From Mycolicibacterium sp. YH-1 (GTDB lineage: Bacteria > Actinomycetota > Actinomycetes > Mycobacteriales > Mycobacteriaceae), in NCBI RefSeq assembly GCF_022557175.1, contig NZ_CP092915.1:4526001-4590000 (forward strand): a DNA stretch of 64,000 nucleotides. Reading direction: 5' to 3'. The number at the start of each line of letters is the position of its first letter. The first letter of the stretch is position 1. Below are positions 58,109-64,000 of the stretch, one piece after another. The notes under the pieces were generated by a model. It ran no database searches. It was given only the letters and a program-made list of their open reading frames with translations, and was not told where the DNA came from. A program made the translations under genes and the position numbers.

Positions 58109-58956
58109 GCACGCCTCCTATGGGCCGCGCGGGTACGAGTGCGCCGCGCGAAATAGCGACCGTCGATCATGTCCAGGGCGATCGACTGGCCGAATGCCTT
58201 CGACAGGTTCTCCGAGGTGAGGACGTCGGTGAGCAGCCCGGACGCCACGGCGGCGCCCTCCGACAGCAGCAGGCAGTGGGTGAAGCCCTGCGGGATCTCC
58301 TCGACGTGGTGGGTGACCAGCACGGTGGCCGGTGCGTCCGGGTCCGCGGCGAGGTCGGCGAGGCGCGCGACGAGTTCCTCGCGGCCACCCAGGTCCAGGC
58401 CCGCGGCGGGTTCGTCGAGGAGCAGCAGTTCGGGGTCGGTCATCATCGACCGCGCGATCAGCACACGCTTGCGCTCCCCCTCGGACAACGTTCCGTAGGT
58501 GCGCTCGGCGAGGTGCTCGGCACCGACGCTCTCCAGCATGTCGACGGCCTGCTCGTAGTCGACGTCGTCGTACTGCTCGCGCCAGCGACCCATGACCGCG
58601 TAGCCGGCGGAGACCACGACGTCGCGCACCACCTCGCCGTCGGGCACGCGCTGGCTCAGTGCGGAACTGCTGAGGCCGACCCTGGCGCGCAGTTCTGACA
58701 TGTCGGTCTTGCCGAGCCGCTCACCCAGCACGTAGGCGGTTCCCGACGTGGGGTGCTCCATGGCGGCGGCGATCCGCAGCAGTGACGTCTTGCCCGCGCC
58801 GTTGGGACCCACCACAACCCAGCGTTCGTCGAGTTCGACCGCCCAGGTGATGGGTCCGACGAGTGTCTTGCCGCCGCGTCGCAGCGTGACCCTCGCGAAG
58901 TCGATCAGCAGGTCTGGGTCGACTGTCTCGGATCCATCGTCTCCTGCCGTGGGCAC
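58105..58956 (-). CDS. ABC transporter ATP-binding protein (Rv3041c-like)
   Basis: This 283-residue ATPase has Walker A GPNGAGKTSLL, signature LSEGERKRVLIARS, Walker B LLLLDEPAAGLD and the H-loop VTHHVEE. No membrane partner is encoded beside it; it resembles YlmA/ModF-like soluble or tandem ATPases. GTG 58956 is chosen; the frame continues upstream through the YczE-like gene. It overlaps the YczE-like 3' end by 52 bases. Confidence 0.87.
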   Translation of the reverse strand: MPTAGDDGSETVDPDLLIDFARVTLRRGGKTLVGPITWAVELDERWVVVGPNGAGKTSLLRIAAAMEHPTSGTAYVLGERLGKTDMSELRARVGLSSSALSQRVPDGEVVRDVVVSAGYAVMGRWREQYDDVDYEQAVDMLESVGAEHLAERTYGTLSEGERKRVLIARSMMTDPELLLLDEPAAGLDLGGREELVARLADLAADPDAPATVLVTHHVEEIPQGFTHCLLLSEGAAVASGLLTDVLTSENLSKAFGQSIALDMIDGRYFARRTRTRAAHRRRA

Positions 58957-59591
58957 TCGCTCATCGTAGTCAGGCGCGGTGTGACGATCGCCCACCCACT
59001 GGCGGCAAGCCACCTCTTCGGCGTCATATGCAGCACCAGTTGAACCAGCGGGCCGATGCCGAGCGCGTAGATGACGGTGCCGATTCCCACCGTGCCGCCG
59101 AGCAGCCAGCCGACGGCCAGAACGGTCGCCTCGATCGTTGTGCGCACCAGACGCACCGACAGTCCGGTCCGCGCGACCAGGCCGGTCATCAGCCCGTCCC
59201 TTGGCCCCGGGCCCAGGCCGGCACCGATGTAGAGCGCCGTGCTCACGGCGTTGAGGATGACGGCCCCCAGCATCATCGCGACCCGCACCGCAAGGTTCGA
59301 TGGTTCGGGCAGGATCGCCAGGCTCGCGTCCACGGTCACAGCGATGACGATGACGTTGGCCACCGTGCCGATGCCCGGCCGGTTGCGCAGCGGGATCCAC
59401 GCCAACAGGACGACCACGCCGACCGCGGCCGAGGCCACGCCGATGGACATGCCGGTGCGCTCAGCCAGGCCCTGATGGAAGACGTCCCAGGGGTCCAGTC
59501 CGAGGCCTGCCCGCACCATCATCGCCATCGAGAGGCCGTAGCCGGTCAAGCCGACCAGCAGGGCCACCCCACGGGCAGCGGCGCGCGTCAC
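58905..59591 (-). CDS. YczE/YitT-type integral membrane protein
   Basis: This 228-residue protein has about five TM helices (GVALLVGLTGYGLSMAMMVRAGLG; ASAAVGVVVLLAWIPL; NVIVIAVTVDASLAIL; AMMLGAVILNAVSTALYIGAGLG; WLLGGTVGIGTVIYALGIGPL) with the LGLDPWDVFHQGL and GLGPGPRDGLMTGL motifs of YczE proteins. GTG 59591 is chosen; the longer frame encodes no homologous residues. It is divergent from a MocR regulator, the known YczR-YczE arrangement. Transport substrate unknown. Confidence 0.85.
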   Translation of the reverse strand: MTRAAARGVALLVGLTGYGLSMAMMVRAGLGLDPWDVFHQGLAERTGMSIGVASAAVGVVVLLAWIPLRNRPGIGTVANVIVIAVTVDASLAILPEPSNLAVRVAMMLGAVILNAVSTALYIGAGLGPGPRDGLMTGLVARTGLSVRLVRTTIEATVLAVGWLLGGTVGIGTVIYALGIGPLVQLVLHMTPKRWLAASGWAIVTPRLTTMSECPRQETMDPRQSTQTC

Positions 59592-59766
59592 GCATGGTCC
59601 GGGAAGCGGGCGCGGATCGCGTCGAGGTCGGCACTCATCCGTCGGGCATCGGCGTCGTCGGAGCAGCCGGCCGAACCGGCCATGCGGGGTGTGGTGCGGA
59701 AGACCCGGCCCAGTTGCCGAGCCGATCGCGTAACCCGAGAGGTCCAGTTGAGTGCCATGGCTCAAT

Positions 59767-59818
59767 ACTGGCTATCGATTTCCTTGCCATCAATAGCCAG
59801 TTGAGGCAAACTGGCTGG
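59767..59818. promoter_or_regulatory. Operator half-sites in the YczE/MocR intergenic region
   Basis: Three related 9-mers occur: ACTGGCTAT (59767-59775), inverted ATAGCCAGT (59793-59801) and ACTGGCTGG (59810-59818), the last one base before the MocR ATG. The first two form a perfect inverted pair; first and third are direct repeats. Such mixed repeats are typical of MocR binding sites. Confidence 0.65.
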
Positions 59819-59819
59819 A

Positions 59820-61262
59820 ATGATCGAGGATCTAGCGGGCCGAAAGCTGGATGTGGACCTCTTGGTTCGGGAGCTGGGAAACTGGCGCACCTCCAATGCC
59901 AGCGGCCCGGCCTATCAGGGCCTCTCCAATGGTCTGCGCATGCTGATCGTCGACGGCCAGCTGCCGGTCGGCGCCCAACTTCCCAGCGAGCGTGCCCTGG
60001 CCGATGCCCTTCGCGTGTCCCGGACCACCGTCACCGCCGCCTACTCCGAGATGCGCGACGACGGCTACCTCAGCGGCCGCCGGGGGGCGCGCAGCGTCAC
60101 GGCGTTGCCGATCAGCCGGGGTGGTGCCGTGGTCCCGACGCCGGCGACGGTGACGCTCGCCGCGGCCACCCTCGCCGCGCCCGCGGCCATCGCGGCACAG
60201 GCCTTCGCGGAGGCCGCCGAGCAGGTCACGCCGTATCTGCACGATATCGGCATCGAGTTGGCCGGCGTCGCGCCGCTGCGGATCGCGTTGGCCGAAAGAT
60301 ACAGTGCGCGTGGGCTTCCCACCGATCCCGACGAGATCATGGTGACCACCGGCGCCCTGCACGCGATCGGCCTCATCCTGGCCACCTACACCCAGCCCGG
60401 CGATCGGGTGCTCGTCGAACAACCCACCTATCACGGCGCGCTGTCCGCCATGGCGACCCGCGGGCTGCGACCGATCCCCGTCGCGGTGACCAGCGACGGC
60501 TGGGAGGTCGACGCCATCGACGCCGCCATGCGGCAACTGGCCCCCAATCTGGCCTATTTGATCCCCGACAACCAGAACCCGACCGGACTGACGCTGCCCG
60601 TGCCGAGCCGCGAGCATCTGGCCCGCGTCATCGCCGACACGCGAACCCGCACCATCGTTGACGAGACGATCACCGACATGTGGCTCGACGAGGCCGTCCC
60701 CGCTCCGTTGGCGGCTTCGATGACCGCCCGGCGCGAGCTGGTGCTGACCGTGGGGTCGATGTCGAAGTCGTTCTGGGGTGGCTTGCGGATCGGCTGGATC
60801 CGCGCCGACCGCGCCACGCTGGCCACCATCGCAGCGCAGCGCCCGTCGATCGACATGGGCACGCCCATCTTCGAACAACTCGCCGCGGCAAGGCTTCTCG
60901 CCGCCGAGGACGAGGTTCTGCCGGAACGCCGCGACATTCTGCGTCGGCGTCGCGCGCTGCTGTTGTCGATGCTGAACGACCTTCTGCCCGACTGGCAGCC
61001 CCTGCCCGGCACAGGCGGCCTGTCGCTGTGGGTGCGGCTGCCCGCGCCGATGAGTTCCGCGCTGTCGGCGGCGGCGTCGCGGATGGGGCTGGAGATTCCG
61101 CCGGGTCCACGTTTCGGCGTGGACGGCACGCTGGAGCGGTTCATCCGAGTCCCGTACGCGTTACCCGAACCCCAGCTGACCGAGGCGATCGAACTGCTCG
61201 CGCACGCATGGCGTTCGGTCACCGGAAGCGTCGGCACCGACCACGGCGCCGTGGTCGTCTAA
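59820..61262 (+). CDS. MocR-family regulator (GntR HTH + aminotransferase fold), YczR-like
   Basis: This 480-residue protein has a GntR winged HTH (residues ~30-95: LSNGLRMLIVDGQLPVGAQLPSERALADALRVSRTTV) and a class I aminotransferase-like domain. PLP-site residues are kept: N253 (DNQNPTG), D281 (IVDETITD), K316 (SMSKSFWGG) and R325 (LRIGWIR). It should sense PLP or a PLP adduct and control yczE-like transcription. The start lies right after an operator half-site, suggesting autoregulation. Confidence 0.88.
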   Translation: MIEDLAGRKLDVDLLVRELGNWRTSNASGPAYQGLSNGLRMLIVDGQLPVGAQLPSERALADALRVSRTTVTAAYSEMRDDGYLSGRRGARSVTALPISRGGAVVPTPATVTLAAATLAAPAAIAAQAFAEAAEQVTPYLHDIGIELAGVAPLRIALAERYSARGLPTDPDEIMVTTGALHAIGLILATYTQPGDRVLVEQPTYHGALSAMATRGLRPIPVAVTSDGWEVDAIDAAMRQLAPNLAYLIPDNQNPTGLTLPVPSREHLARVIADTRTRTIVDETITDMWLDEAVPAPLAASMTARRELVLTVGSMSKSFWGGLRIGWIRADRATLATIAAQRPSIDMGTPIFEQLAAARLLAAEDEVLPERRDILRRRRALLLSMLNDLLPDWQPLPGTGGLSLWVRLPAPMSSALSAAASRMGLEIPPGPRFGVDGTLERFIRVPYALPEPQLTEAIELLAHAWRSVTGSVGTDHGAVVV

Positions 61263-61268
61263 CCAGCG

Positions 61269-64000
<2,732 letters not shown>

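Overview
The window is high-GC actinobacterial DNA from a non-tuberculous, probably rapidly growing Mycobacterium (Mycolicibacterium). Gene content and order follow the M. tuberculosis Rv2997-Rv3043c stretch as I remember it: ilvB-ilvN-ilvC, cfp6, the DoxX gene, lppZ, gatB, pfkA, gatA, gatC, the ACT protein Rv3013, ligA, the Rv3015c MetE-like gene, lpqA, mnmA, iscS, the Rv3026c/Rv3027c acyltransferases, etfA/etfB (fixB/fixA), Rv3030-Rv3032, Rv3034c-Rv3041c, serB2 and ctaD. GTG and TTG starts, 4-base ATGA/GTGA gene overlaps and leaderless-looking starts fit the genus. These identifications come from reading the protein sequences, not from a database search.

Layout. 1-13.1 kb: a truncated FAD oxidoreductase, WrbA, the branched-chain amino acid operon with a readable attenuator upstream of ilvB, cfp6, DoxX, LppZ, an orphan PrrB-like histidine kinase, a RibD-like reductase, gatB and pfkA. 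13.1-17.7 kb: an insertion, relative to M. tuberculosis, between pfkA and gatA. It holds a LuxR-type two-component system, a DUF692 (MNIO) metalloenzyme, a TIGR04222 membrane protein with a Cys/Gly tail, a small (apparently frameshifted) third gene and the remains of a DUF222/HNH (13E12) element. 17.7-24 kb: gatA, gatC, the ACT protein and a five-gene DUF4178-DUF2617-DUF4247-DUF350-spermidine-synthase-like operon. 24-37.4 kb: ligA, tandem methyltransferases beside an IdeR-like iron box, an acyl-CoA ligase, a repeat-bearing secreted protein, the MetE-like gene, lpqA, a TetR/F420-oxidoreductase pair divergent from a hydrolase/dehydrogenase/PaaX run. The ESX/PPE cluster found between lpqA and mnmA in M. 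tuberculosis is absent.

37.4-64 kb: mnmA-iscS-acyltransferases, an SDR/nitroreductase operon, a solitary TnpB-related gene, the electron-transfer flavoprotein operon with a clear intrinsic terminator, the methylglucose-lipopolysaccharide-type cluster (methyltransferase, GH57 enzyme, GT4), a hexapeptide acyltransferase, a beta-propeller lipoprotein, a secreted TB22.2-like protein, two methyltransferases, a shortened EchA17, a Nudix protein, an ABC ATPase, a YczE/MocR (YczR) divergon with repeated operator half-sites, SerB2 and partial CtaD.

The strongest candidate for an undescribed system is the MNIO cassette at 13.2-17.1 kb: a membrane-anchored protein with a five-cysteine GCGGGCGG-type tail, translationally coupled to a DUF692 enzyme and followed by a sensor kinase and response regulator. 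It suggests a post-translationally modified, possibly metal-binding, membrane protein under dedicated signalling control. Other points worth following are the ilvB leader peptide/attenuator, the iron box upstream of a methyltransferase, and the TnpB-related protein with an altered RuvC-III position.
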